From JAGDZR01 sp049115695 (GTDB lineage: Bacteria > Bacteroidota > Bacteroidia > Cytophagales > Cyclobacteriaceae): DNA of 64,000 nucleotides. The stretch covers positions 186,001-250,000 of the forward strand of contig JAGDZR010000005.1 of the NCBI GenBank assembly GCA_049115695.1, written 5' to 3'. The notes below the pieces were generated by a model that did not search any database, was not told the origin of the DNA, and worked only from the letters and a program-made list of their open reading frames with translations. Within the stretch, counting starts at the first letter, position 1. Each line of letters opens with the position of its first letter. Both the position numbers and the translations under genes were made by a program. Positions 8,944 to 17,588 of the stretch are shown here, one piece after another.

Positions 8944-10649
8944 TGCCTAAATCGGATCTGTTGCGCATGATTTTTGTGCTCGCAGGAGTAGTCATGCACG
9001 GCAGCATGCTAGCCCAAACACCGTTTGTTGATATTACGGATTCAGCAGGTATTGATCATAAATTTGAGGTATTTGAAGGCATGTTTGGTGGTGGAGCTGC
9101 TGTCATAGATTTTGACAAAGATGGATATGAGGATCTTTTCATTACCAGTGGGATGCAGCAAGATGTGCTGTATCACAACAATGGAAATGGAACCTTTACA
9201 GATGTCTATATAGGTTCAGGACTTGAAGAAACGCAACACTATGTGACACAGGGAGTGGCGGTGGCAGATGTGAATAAAGATGGATGGGTGGATATTTTTG
9301 TAACCACCATTACGTCCAAAGACAGCATTAAAGTAATTCCCCGCGAAAAGAATTTATTGTTCTTGAACAATGGAAATGGGACATTTAAAGATGTTACTGA
9401 CCAATTTGGTCTTGGGGATCTCAACTCTTTTAGCACAGGTGCAAGCTTCGGAGATGTAAACCTTGATGGTTACCCGGACCTATACGTAGGTAATTATTTC
9501 ATAGCATACGAAGGGAGTCTAAGTCAGATAAGTGATGCTACGATCGTTGGAGCCAATCAAACATCCAAAGATTATCTTCTGTTGAACAATTCAGGCAACA
9601 ACTTCAAAGATGGTTATAGCCACTATGATTTATCCCATAAGGGATTTGGGTTTGGCGCCACATTGACTGATTTTGATAATGACCGTGACCTTGATGTGTT
9701 GGTCAATAATGACTTTGGCTATAAAGCTGAGTCCAACTATTTTTTCCAAAATCAATACCCGGAGGAATCGTTCACTGAAATAAGTGAAATGCTAGACCTT
9801 GACCTCAAAATCAATGCAATGGGTACTGCTATTGGCGACTATAACGGTGACGGCTACCTGGATTATTATGTGACCAATATTCGGTTCAATCACTTCATGG
9901 TCAATAATGGACCCAAAATGCCATTTACTAATATGACCAGGCCGCTTGGTATGAATTTCGTTTCAATTAGTTGGGGAGCCAATTTTACAGACTTTGACCA
10001 TGATGGAGATGTGGATTTGTTTGTTTCCAATGGAGATTTAAATCCAAATTGTGTACCAATGGCCAATTTCTATTTTGAAAATGAAAACGGTCAATTTACA
10101 GATCAGGCAAGGGCCTATGGCTTGGCTGATTACGGGGTAGGACGAGGATCGGTCGTGTTTGATATGGAAAATGATGGAGACATGGATATCCTGGTTGTCA
10201 ATCAAATTCCGGTACTTGATTATCCAACAGAATCTAGAACAAAATTGTTTCGAAATGACCTTGCCGATGGCAACTGGATGAAGGTACGGTTGCGTGGGAC
10301 TTCCTCTGATTTTAATGGAATTGGTGCAAGAGTTGAGTTGGTAGTAAATGATCAAAAGATGATCAGAGAAATCGATGGAGGAGGAGCAAGTCATTTGTCT
10401 CAAAATTCGTCGACTGCTCATTTTGGCTTAGCGGAGGTTGAAATGGTGGATACGATAAAGGTAATCTGGAATGGAGGAAAGGAGCAGATATTAACTCAGC
10501 AGCTATCCAATCAGCTCCTGGTGATTACGGAAATCGAGAATGATAATAACAATAAGCAATCTTATGTAATTTATGCACTTGGAATGCTAATTGGAGGGCT
10601 TGTCTTATTGTTGATATTTAAGCGCAGATCAACAGCCCGCAACCACTAG
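8940..10649 (+). CDS. CRTAC1-type FG-GAP/VCBS protein with UnbV domain and C-terminal membrane anchor
   Basis: About 569 residues. Start codons at 8931, 8940 and 8943 are all in frame. I chose 8940 because it overlaps the haloperoxidase stop as ATGA; GGAGG at 8934-8938 would better serve 8943. A signal peptide ends at SMLAQ. Seven Ca-loops (DFDKDGYED, DVNKDGWVD, DVNLDGYPD, DFDNDRDLD, DYNGDGYLD, DFDHDGDVD, DMENDGDMD) would make one seven-bladed propeller. An ASPIC/UnbV domain follows at roughly residues 440-540. Unlike its larger neighbour it ends in a hydrophobic helix with a KRR tail (about 544-566), so it is probably anchored by its C-terminus. It is the last gene of the haloperoxidase operon. 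Confidence 0.9.
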   Translation: MMPKSDLLRMIFVLAGVVMHGSMLAQTPFVDITDSAGIDHKFEVFEGMFGGGAAVIDFDKDGYEDLFITSGMQQDVLYHNNGNGTFTDVYIGSGLEETQHYVTQGVAVADVNKDGWVDIFVTTITSKDSIKVIPREKNLLFLNNGNGTFKDVTDQFGLGDLNSFSTGASFGDVNLDGYPDLYVGNYFIAYEGSLSQISDATIVGANQTSKDYLLLNNSGNNFKDGYSHYDLSHKGFGFGATLTDFDNDRDLDVLVNNDFGYKAESNYFFQNQYPEESFTEISEMLDLDLKINAMGTAIGDYNGDGYLDYYVTNIRFNHFMVNNGPKMPFTNMTRPLGMNFVSISWGANFTDFDHDGDVDLFVSNGDLNPNCVPMANFYFENENGQFTDQARAYGLADYGVGRGSVVFDMENDGDMDILVVNQIPVLDYPTESRTKLFRNDLADGNWMKVRLRGTSSDFNGIGARVELVVNDQKMIREIDGGGASHLSQNSSTAHFGLAEVEMVDTIKVIWNGGKEQILTQQLSNQLLVITEIENDNNNKQSYVIYALGMLIGGLVLLLIFKRRSTARNH

Positions 10650-10659
10650 TCTTCAGGTA

Positions 10660-10682
10660 ATATCATGCGCTTCGAATGATAT
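10660..10682. terminator. Possible bidirectional hairpin between convergent genes
   Basis: ATATCAT and ATGATAT form a perfect 7-bp stem with a 9-base loop in the gap between two convergent genes. There is no clear T-run on either side, so a terminator role is only suggested by position. Confidence 0.3.
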
Positions 10683-10725
10683 ATTGGGAAGGCCGTGGCG
10701 ATTAAAAATTCAGACTATACGCTTC

Positions 10726-12312
10726 CTATTCCTTTTCCTCTTTCAAAACTTCTCCATCTACACTTATGGATAGTGTTAACTTGGAATTATTTTTTTTGAG
10801 CTCGACGTAGTACCCTTTTAGCTCATCATTGTCTACCATTCTGACCCAATTGATTGAGTATCCCTTATATTTCATCTCTATCTCAGATTTGATGTTGGGT
10901 GGGAGTTGATCACGATACGAAATGGTGTTGTCAAATCTCCTGGCATCCACTGCAAAAGCTCGCTTCTCAATGAACTTATTCGGTTTTCCATCTGACTGCT
11001 TGATTAAATCAAAAGCATCATATAATTCTCCTGTTGCAGTAAAGGATTGATAAGAGAGTACGTCACCATCGACTTCAATAAGCTGCACAAGCTGAGTGTT
11101 TTCTGCAGCACGGTCGCGTTCTGCGTCCCAACCATCCCATGCATTGGGTCGAAGTGAATACATTTTACCTCCACTAACCGAAACCACATATACTGTTCCG
11201 GTATAATCTCTTTTATTTAAGCCATCCAAAAGATTTTCCTCATCTTCTGCCAAATAAGGTTCTACTCTTCCTCTGGCATAGGTATGATCGTGCCCCTGTA
11301 ACGCCAGATCCACTTTGTATTTGTCAAATAACGGTTTCCATAATCGTCTTAATTCTTCATTGCTTCTTCCTGAAGAGGCTGAGAAGAGCGGATGATGATA
11401 GGTCACCACAGTCCATTTATTGGGATTGTCAGCTAATATTTTCTCCAGCCATACAGTCTGCTCTTCAAAATTTCGTAAACTATTGAGGGCAATTATTCGC
11501 ATACCCTGATGGTCGATGAAATAGTTGGTTTCTTCAAGGCCTTCAATACCATTTTCGGGTAGCGTAAATTGTGGACGCCATTGCACTGACAGTTGTCGCT
11601 CTTTTTCTTCTTCAGAAATTCTGCTATACTCATGATTGCCTGGGACCGAAATAGAAGGTAACATACGATGTATCCATCCACCAGCAGTAAACCATTCGTG
11701 CCATTGTCGTTCGTTGTGAGCATTGTTAATCATATCTCCTGCATGAATAATAAAGCTGGCATCAGGCCCCTTTCGATAACCTTCCCGGATGAGCCTGGAC
11801 CACAGTTCGAGTATATAGTTTTGAGCATCTCCTACATACAAGAAGGAAAATGGAGTTTCCTTGTCCGAGGCTGTTTTGAATTGTATCCATTCACTCCAGA
11901 TTTTCCCATCTCCAACTCTATAGGCATAAAGCGTTTCTGGCTCAAGATTTTGAAAAGTCACGGAATGATAATTGGATATTATTTGGGCGTCATCGACTTC
12001 CGACGCATCCAGCGTTTCCGTTATGGCCTGGATGGTTGTAGCATTTCTCCAGAATTTAGGAGCCGCTGTAGCAATTGCAATCTCAGCATAGCCAACCTTT
12101 GATTTGACTGAAGTCCTCCAGGTTACACTTGCGGTGGTCGATGGATCCTGTCCATAGTTTATAATGATGTGATCGGGATGCGCTCCGGGCTTACTCCAAT
12201 CTTCAGCGAATTGCGGAACCTGATAGGCTCTGTATTGAGCTGTCAAAGTTGCCATTAGGCAAAAAAATAGGGTAGTGGTAATGCCTCGCATTAGGAAATG
12301 GGTACAATTCAT
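10726..12312 (-). CDS. Purple-acid-phosphatase-like secreted metallophosphoesterase
   Basis: 528 residues from ATG 12312. A TTG 30 bases upstream is also open but would put ten extra residues before the signal peptide. The signal peptide ends at TLTAQ. A fibronectin-like purple acid phosphatase N-domain (roughly 35-150) is followed by the dinuclear metal centre: YVGDAQ, HAGDM, PGNHEY, YHHP and GHDHTYAR, in the correct order and spacing. The enzyme should hydrolyse phosphomonoesters outside the cytoplasm; the substrate is unknown. It is convergent with the haloperoxidase operon and divergent from fur, so it forms its own unit. The C-terminal 100 residues are a lineage-specific extension rich in Lys and Glu. 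Confidence 0.88.
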   Translation of the reverse strand: MNCTHFLMRGITTTLFFCLMATLTAQYRAYQVPQFAEDWSKPGAHPDHIIINYGQDPSTTASVTWRTSVKSKVGYAEIAIATAAPKFWRNATTIQAITETLDASEVDDAQIISNYHSVTFQNLEPETLYAYRVGDGKIWSEWIQFKTASDKETPFSFLYVGDAQNYILELWSRLIREGYRKGPDASFIIHAGDMINNAHNERQWHEWFTAGGWIHRMLPSISVPGNHEYSRISEEEKERQLSVQWRPQFTLPENGIEGLEETNYFIDHQGMRIIALNSLRNFEEQTVWLEKILADNPNKWTVVTYHHPLFSASSGRSNEELRRLWKPLFDKYKVDLALQGHDHTYARGRVEPYLAEDEENLLDGLNKRDYTGTVYVVSVSGGKMYSLRPNAWDGWDAERDRAAENTQLVQLIEVDGDVLSYQSFTATGELYDAFDLIKQSDGKPNKFIEKRAFAVDARRFDNTISYRDQLPPNIKSEIEMKYKGYSINWVRMVDNDELKGYYVELKKNNSKLTLSISVDGEVLKEEKE

Positions 12313-12431
12313 GTCTTTGGTAATTTGACTCAACTTTGTCAATAGAGGTCCTGGTTAGAAGTAGTGAATTTATCAAATCAATACGTTCTTTCCATTGGAA
12401 ATAGTCGTTATTCCATTTTAGGTATTGTACT

Positions 12432-12446
12432 TGCAATTCAGTTGCA
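12432..12446. promoter_or_regulatory. Probable Fur/Zur-family operator upstream of the fur-like gene
   Basis: TGCAATTCAGTTGCA is an inverted TGCAA-n5-TTGCA repeat, 18 bases before the ATG of the Fur-family gene. Two more copies occur at 15254 and 15282 before the third gene of the same locus. It overlaps a possible Bacteroidota promoter: TTG at 12431 and TAGATTTG at 12452-12459, 18 bases apart. Binding would therefore block transcription, which implies autorepression. The 15-bp spacing fits the 7-1-7 geometry of Fur-family boxes. Confidence 0.65.
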
Positions 12447-12463
12447 TTTACTAGATTTGCACC

Positions 12464-12883
12464 ATGTTAGATATTCGACAGCTGAAAGAGATTCTGAAGT
12501 CTCATGGTCTTAGGATTACTGATTGCAGGTTGGACGTAGTTCAGCTCTTTCTGGATCGAAAAAAGGCGCTATCTCAGGGAGATCTCGAAGACCAATTGAT
12601 ACAGCATGATCGCGTAACATTATACAGAACTTTAAATAGTTTCTTAGATTCTGGGATAGTTCATAAGATCCCAAATTCAACAGGTGTGGCAACATATGGT
12701 TTATGTCATGAAACCTGTACCCCAAACCATCATGAACACAATCATATCCATTTTAAATGCAATGGTTGCGGACAGATTGAATGCCTGGATGATAGGATTG
12801 TTCCTGCTGTTGCTGCGCCAGAGGGATATCAAGTTGAGAATGTCAATTTGATCATTGATGGTTTATGCAAAAAGTGTGCATAA
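12464..12883 (+). CDS. Fur-family metal-responsive repressor, probably Zur-like
   Basis: 139 residues, the normal Fur/Zur size. The winged-helix recognition segment DRVTLYRTLNSF is at residues 49-60. A His-rich metal loop (H89-H96, HHEHNHIH) is followed by structural-zinc cysteines C99-x2-C102 and a second pair C135-x2-C138 at the extreme C-terminus. This Cys4 site is typical of Fur and Zur proteins. Zinc rather than iron is inferred from its partner genes: a receptor with a His-rich loop and a lipoprotein with an Asp/His-rich N-terminus. An operator-like palindrome lies just upstream, so autoregulation is likely. The receptor gene starts 2 bases after the stop. Fur or Mur specificity cannot be excluded from sequence. 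Confidence 0.85.
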   Translation: MLDIRQLKEILKSHGLRITDCRLDVVQLFLDRKKALSQGDLEDQLIQHDRVTLYRTLNSFLDSGIVHKIPNSTGVATYGLCHETCTPNHHEHNHIHFKCNGCGQIECLDDRIVPAVAAPEGYQVENVNLIIDGLCKKCA

Positions 12884-12884
12884 G

Positions 12885-15251
12885 ATGCGCATATCTTGTT
12901 TTGTTTTTTCCTTAATGCTATTCGGTACTGTGCTTGGTCAAACTGATGGCTGTGATCAAATCATCACGGGTCAAATCCTTGATTTAGTTACCAAAGAGGC
13001 ATTGCCCTATGCAACAATCAAGTTGGTAGACAAAGCCAATGGGGCAGTGGCTGATGAGAATGGATTTTTTAAAATAGAGAGCGTTTGCAAGACAGAAACT
13101 CACCTGGAGGTGCGATTTATTGGATATAAACCAATCGTTCATCACCATGACTTTCATCACGCCGATCCAGTTATCTACCTGGCGCCTGATGAAAACCAGC
13201 TGGAAAGCGTGGTAATTGAAAACTCAAGATATGAAGCAATTCAGTCCATCTCTGTTCAAAAACAAGCAGTAGATAAGTTGTCATTGGTGACATCCTCCAT
13301 AGGAGATTTAACTGAACGAGTCTCAGGAGTATCAATGCTAAGTACAGGGTCCAATATTTCAAAGCCCATGATCCATGGTTTGCACTCCAATAGGGTTTTG
13401 GTGATAAATGATGGCGTGAGACATGCCTACCAGGTATGGGGACAGGAGCACGCTCCGGAGGTTGATCCTTCTCATGTTGATCAAATAGAAATTGTGAAAG
13501 GTGCTGGAACAGTCAAATACGGACCGGAAGCACTGGGAGGAGTAATTTTATACAAGGCTAAAAGACCTGAATTTGATCAATCAATAAATGGGTCAGCAGG
13601 ATCCTCTTATCAGACAAATGGCAGAGCAATCAGCAGTCAGCTAAGCGTTGGACAAGGTTATCATCGTTTTGCCTGGAATGTAGGTGGTTTCGGGATTTAT
13701 CAAGGTGATTTGAAGGCGCCCGACTATGATTTATCCAACACCGGCAAGAGAGAATATGGTGCTAGTTTCAATACGTTGTTACATCAACCAAAATTTGACC
13801 TTCAGATTTCAGGAAGTTACCTGGATCAAGAACTGGGTATTTTGAGAGGTTCATTGGTAGGAAACTTAGAGGATCTACAGCGTGCAATGGGGAGCGGAAT
13901 TCCCAGTCCTACCTTTTTGCCGTCTTATGAAATACAGAACCCAAAACAGGAAACAGAACACGGCATGTTAAAATCCGACCTGTCCGTGTTCTTAGGGGAT
14001 CATGCTTTCACATTTCAATATGCATTCCAAAGAAACTTGAGGAAAGAATATGATGTGCGAAGGGGTGAGCTCAACGAACGGCCGGTGATTAACCTTGTTC
14101 TACTTTCCAATACATTTGATTCTGAATGGATTCAACCAACAAAAGGTATCTGGAGTGGAAGTGTAGGAGTTCAGTTTTTTTCACAGAATAGTATCAACAT
14201 ACCTGGATCTAACCCAGTAAACTTTGTGCCGGATTATGAAGTCATTAACTCCGGGGTTTTTACTATTCAGTCATTGGATTTGAACAGGACTACAATCGAT
14301 GTGGGTGCCAGGTTTGATTTTCAAAGCTTAGTGGCGGCAGATACCATCCGAGAAGTTACCTCATACTCAAATAAAGTCAACTATGCCAATGCAACATTCA
14401 CCTTGGGTGCAAAGAGAATTGTGAATGAAAACATATCGTTATTCTCTAACATTGGCTCTGCATGGCGATCACCCAATGTTTCAGAATTGTATTCATATGG
14501 CTATCATCATTCCAGGATCCAGTTCGGACTTTGGAGATATCAGTTCAATCCTAACATTTCAACACCATTAAACAGTGTGTTTGATCAAACGGATAGACCT
14601 GTTCCTTCAGAACAAAGCGTTAAGTGGGTGACAGGCTTAGAGGTGAATCAGAAAAAATTGAATGGTGAGTTCATTGTATACGTCAATCAAATAGATAACT
14701 ACATTTTTTTAAAACCCTACGGGATCACAACCAATGTTGCTGGTACCTTTCCCTACTTCATATATGATCAGACTACTGCGCTATTTCTGGGGAGCGATTG
14801 GGATATTCGCTACTCTCATAAACAATCGTTGTATTCAGAAATGAAAATTTCATACGTCTATGCAATAGAGCAACGAACAGAGCAGGCCTTTTTGGGAATA
14901 CCACCATTCAATATTCAGTATGCTCTGGATTATGAAAAAGGAGCATGGAGTGCAAATGTCAATATGCGATACAATAGTCGACAGTGGCATGCACCAACAG
15001 TGATCAATCCAATTGATTTTCAGAATGGAAGTTTGGAACTCAGGCCAAATGAAATTTTTGATTTCATGGCTCCTCCTAAAAGCTATGTGTTAGTAGGAAG
15101 TGAACTGAATTATCAAAAGAATCAGATTGATATCTCAATCACCGTTGACAATCTGTTGAATTCAACTTACCGGGTATACATGGACCGTTTGAGGTATTTC
15201 TCAGATGCACCAGGGAGAAATTTCACCGTTGCTGTAGGCTATAAATTTTAA
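12885..15251 (+). CDS. TonB-dependent outer-membrane receptor, probable metal (zinc) uptake
   Basis: 788 residues from ATG 12885, chosen because it gives a clean signal peptide (SLMLFGTVLGQ) and no overlap with the regulator; an upstream in-frame ATG at 12855 would disrupt the signal. Order: carboxypeptidase-regulatory-like domain (about 25-105), plug (about 120-225, with IEIVKGAGTVKYGPEALGG), then a 22-strand-type barrel ending in VAVGYKF. A His-rich segment, HHHDFHHAD, sits at the end of the N-terminal domain. Receptors of this kind next to Fur-family genes import chelated metals. The 2-base spacing from the repressor gene and the shared operator support metal control. Zinc is inference; copper or iron complexes are alternatives. 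Confidence 0.85.
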   Translation: MRISCFVFSLMLFGTVLGQTDGCDQIITGQILDLVTKEALPYATIKLVDKANGAVADENGFFKIESVCKTETHLEVRFIGYKPIVHHHDFHHADPVIYLAPDENQLESVVIENSRYEAIQSISVQKQAVDKLSLVTSSIGDLTERVSGVSMLSTGSNISKPMIHGLHSNRVLVINDGVRHAYQVWGQEHAPEVDPSHVDQIEIVKGAGTVKYGPEALGGVILYKAKRPEFDQSINGSAGSSYQTNGRAISSQLSVGQGYHRFAWNVGGFGIYQGDLKAPDYDLSNTGKREYGASFNTLLHQPKFDLQISGSYLDQELGILRGSLVGNLEDLQRAMGSGIPSPTFLPSYEIQNPKQETEHGMLKSDLSVFLGDHAFTFQYAFQRNLRKEYDVRRGELNERPVINLVLLSNTFDSEWIQPTKGIWSGSVGVQFFSQNSINIPGSNPVNFVPDYEVINSGVFTIQSLDLNRTTIDVGARFDFQSLVAADTIREVTSYSNKVNYANATFTLGAKRIVNENISLFSNIGSAWRSPNVSELYSYGYHHSRIQFGLWRYQFNPNISTPLNSVFDQTDRPVPSEQSVKWVTGLEVNQKKLNGEFIVYVNQIDNYIFLKPYGITTNVAGTFPYFIYDQTTALFLGSDWDIRYSHKQSLYSEMKISYVYAIEQRTEQAFLGIPPFNIQYALDYEKGAWSANVNMRYNSRQWHAPTVINPIDFQNGSLELRPNEIFDFMAPPKSYVLVGSELNYQKNQIDISITVDNLLNSTYRVYMDRLRYFSDAPGRNFTVAVGYKF

Positions 15252-15253
15252 AG

Positions 15254-15268
15254 TGCAATTGTGTTGCG
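15254..15268. promoter_or_regulatory. Probable Fur/Zur-family operator, distal copy
   Basis: TGCAATTGTGTTGCG matches the TGCAA-n5-TTGC pattern with one change in the last base. It begins 3 bases after the receptor stop codon and lies 28 bases, start to start, from the perfect copy at 15282, consistent with two repressor dimers on one face of the helix region. Confidence 0.5.
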
Positions 15269-15281
15269 TGAAAATTGTATA

Positions 15282-15296
15282 TGCAATAATATTGCA
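15282..15296. promoter_or_regulatory. Probable Fur/Zur-family operator, perfect 7-1-7 palindrome
   Basis: TGCAATAATATTGCA is a perfect 7-1-7 inverted repeat, the classical geometry of Fur-family boxes. It is 31 bases upstream of the lipoprotein ATG and just upstream of a TACTTTTA element (15309-15316) that resembles the Bacteroidota -7 box. It would give the lipoprotein gene its own metal-controlled promoter. Confidence 0.65.
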
Positions 15297-15327
15297 TTTA
15301 TATCGAAATACTTTTAAACACAGAGAC

Positions 15328-15921
15328 ATGAAAATCAACAACTCAATAGGCTATTTATTCTTGTTACTTGGATTGGGACTGATGGTAAGCTGCGCTGATG
15401 ATGATCCTGATGATCACCACGATGAAGAAGTCATCTCTGAAGTCATTCTGACTTTTACGCCAGATAACGGTGAAGCGCCAATAGTTGCAACCTGGTATGA
15501 TGCAGATGGAGAAGGAACAGGCGCCCCAGTGATTGATGAAATTGAGCTTTCAGTGGACATGACCTATTCGTTGGCCATCACCTTTGCTAACACCTTAGCA
15601 GGAGTAAAAGAAGACATAACAGGTGAAATTGAGGAGGAAGCGGATGAACATATTATTTTCTTCGGATTTACGGAGGGTATGTTTGAAGATCCTGTAGGAA
15701 ATGGAAATATTGATGGTAGAGCTGATGCTGTAAACTATATGGATCAGGATGAAAATGGATTACCTGTAGGGTTGGAGACGACATGGACAACTGGACAGCA
15801 AGGCGAAGGTGAATTTAGAATCCTGTTGAAACATCAACCAGATGGATTGAAATCCGCTACTTCAGGTGTTAGTGTTGGCGGAACAGATGTTGACATAGTA
15901 TTCAATGTGAATATTCAATAG
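15328..15921 (+). CDS. Metal-regulated surface lipoprotein (annotated elsewhere as type 1 periplasmic-binding-fold superfamily)
   Basis: 197 residues from ATG 15328; an open GTG at 15253 lies inside the operator region and would destroy the signal. The lipobox LMVSC gives acylated Cys22, followed directly by an acidic, His-containing stretch (ADDDPDDHHDEE) that could bind divalent metal. Segments EVILTF, DGEGTGAP and ITGEIEEEADEH match a small Bacteroidota family commonly found beside TonB receptors and Fur-type regulators. The molecular function of that family is not established. I infer a metal-binding partner of the preceding receptor, because the gene is last in the locus and preceded by two repressor-type operators. 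Confidence 0.65.
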   Translation: MKINNSIGYLFLLLGLGLMVSCADDDPDDHHDEEVISEVILTFTPDNGEAPIVATWYDADGEGTGAPVIDEIELSVDMTYSLAITFANTLAGVKEDITGEIEEEADEHIIFFGFTEGMFEDPVGNGNIDGRADAVNYMDQDENGLPVGLETTWTTGQQGEGEFRILLKHQPDGLKSATSGVSVGGTDVDIVFNVNIQ

Positions 15922-15958
15922 TGCCTTCAACGAGTCAATTTACTGATGGTCCTAATGA

Positions 15959-16900
15959 TCATTGAGTTGTATCATATTGATGGGTCGAAAGGATGTCTAA
16001 GTAGAGCTTATTGAACAGGTCAGGTTTATCAACATTGGCACAATGACCGGCCCCATGGATAGTATGGTAGAATGTATGGGTGTATTGCTCGTGCCATTTT
16101 TTGGCCATTTGGTGAGCTAAGGGTATATCATGTTCGCCAGTGATAATATGTACGGGGTAGGGATACTGTGAAATGGCTCGGTCTTTTATAATGTTGGCTA
16201 ATCCTTGCATAATTGGAAATGATGATCTCTTGAATCCTTGGGCGGAATTGAAGAATAATTTGGCTCCTTTCGGCGAGTAAGTTGACATGTGAGCAGAAGC
16301 ATACCTGAAGGACTTCATTGAGAATATCACCTTGGTAATCAAACTTAAATTGACTGATCGCTGTGCTCTTGAAACTTCCTCATTGACTTCATTGATGCTG
16401 TAACCACCAATTGCAGTCAAAGAATGTGTTTTATAAGGGAAAAGTACTCCAAAATGCTGTGCAACCAGAGAACCCATGGAGACACCAACAAGGTGGGCTT
16501 TACTGATGTTTTCCTCGGTTAAGATCTTTTCAATATGATGCGCCGATTGATCAATTAAATCAGCGCCACTTAGTCGAGAAGAATGACCATGTCCAAGCAT
16601 ATCGATGGTTATCACGTGATATATTTTCGAGAAGTAATCGACTTGTTGCTGAAAGGCACTGTGGTCTGAAAATGCAGGGTGTAACATGACAATTGTCTCC
16701 TTCCCTTCAATTCCGGAAACATAGTAGTGAATGTCACAACCATTCAATAGAATTTGCTTGTGCGTCACATCAGTGCTGATTTCGGGAATCGTAATACGAT
16801 TCATTTTATCGTCCAATGACCTGTTTTGCAGTTCGAGTACCAGTTTGTAGCTTAGAAGTAATAAGGATAAAAATACAATTACAAACACCGTGATTTTCAT
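15959..16900 (-). CDS. Alpha/beta hydrolase with N-terminal membrane anchor
   Basis: 313 residues from ATG 16900; an in-frame TTG three codons earlier is less likely. A hydrophobic N-terminal helix (residues 3-20) would anchor it in the inner membrane or serve as an uncleaved signal. The oxyanion HPAF motif is near residue 74. The nucleophile elbow GVSMG places Ser141. The acidic residue is in TGEHD and the catalytic His in GAGHCANVDKP. This is a complete triad in the order of hydrolase/lyase-like serine enzymes. The substrate is unknown. It stands alone between two plus-strand units. Confidence 0.8.
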   Translation of the reverse strand: MKITVFVIVFLSLLLLSYKLVLELQNRSLDDKMNRITIPEISTDVTHKQILLNGCDIHYYVSGIEGKETIVMLHPAFSDHSAFQQQVDYFSKIYHVITIDMLGHGHSSRLSGADLIDQSAHHIEKILTEENISKAHLVGVSMGSLVAQHFGVLFPYKTHSLTAIGGYSINEVNEEVSRAQRSVNLSLITKVIFSMKSFRYASAHMSTYSPKGAKLFFNSAQGFKRSSFPIMQGLANIIKDRAISQYPYPVHIITGEHDIPLAHQMAKKWHEQYTHTFYHTIHGAGHCANVDKPDLFNKLYLDILSTHQYDTTQ

Positions 16901-17195
16901 ATGGTGCAAGTTGGATCAGAATTCTTTTTCAATCAAATGATTTATGCCAAACTGACACTGATTCTGATTGAATTGAAGCCGTAATGGTTGAATTGTGATT
17001 TTACTTTTCACAGCCTTAAAAAAGGTTGTTTTGTAATTCTTTGTTACTTTTTAGCCTTTTGCCCGCTGATTTACATCAATTTAGCGGTTAATATTTTCAT
17101 GAATGCTTAAAACATTTTTCCTTTGAAGTCAGTATAACCATCAATACCGAGCCAGATAAATTGTTTCAACCACTTTTCATATTGTTACCGAGTCC

Positions 17196-17507
17196 ATGTT
17201 AGCCTTCATTAAGGTGATCGGATGGGTTGCGTTGATGTTATTCATCACGAATAACGGCATTGTATCCAGGTACCTTGAGATGCTTGGGGGAGATACAATG
17301 GAACTGGTTGAAAGCGGAGAAGGAGAAACAGAAGAGTCTGAAGAGGAGAAAAAGGAAAAGGAGGGAGAACAGGAGTCAGACAGATGGCATTATGCGGAAT
17401 CGGCTGTTTCTGTCAACGCCTTGGCTGGAATGTTTTTCGATGATCATCTCATCCCCTGGGGGAATCCCTATTACGAAATTGTAACGCCTCCGCCCGAATT
17501 AGGTTAA
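17196..17507 (+). CDS. Small acidic membrane protein of unknown function upstream of sulP
   Basis: 103 residues. One N-terminal membrane helix (about residues 4-20) is followed by a Glu/Lys-rich low-complexity stretch at about 38-66 and a Pro-rich C-terminus ending PPPELG. I do not recognise a family. Codon use looks like the neighbours. It starts 295 bases after the divergent hydrolase and ends 81 bases before the SulP gene, so the two may share a transcript. An accessory role for the transporter is possible but rests only on position. Confidence 0.55.
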   Translation: MLAFIKVIGWVALMLFITNNGIVSRYLEMLGGDTMELVESGEGETEESEEEKKEKEGEQESDRWHYAESAVSVNALAGMFFDDHLIPWGNPYYEIVTPPPELG

Positions 17508-17588
17508 TCATTAATGAATTGCCATCTCTATAAGATGGTTCACGCTTATAGACGTGAGAATTAATCGAAATAACCTAAATAAGTAAAA

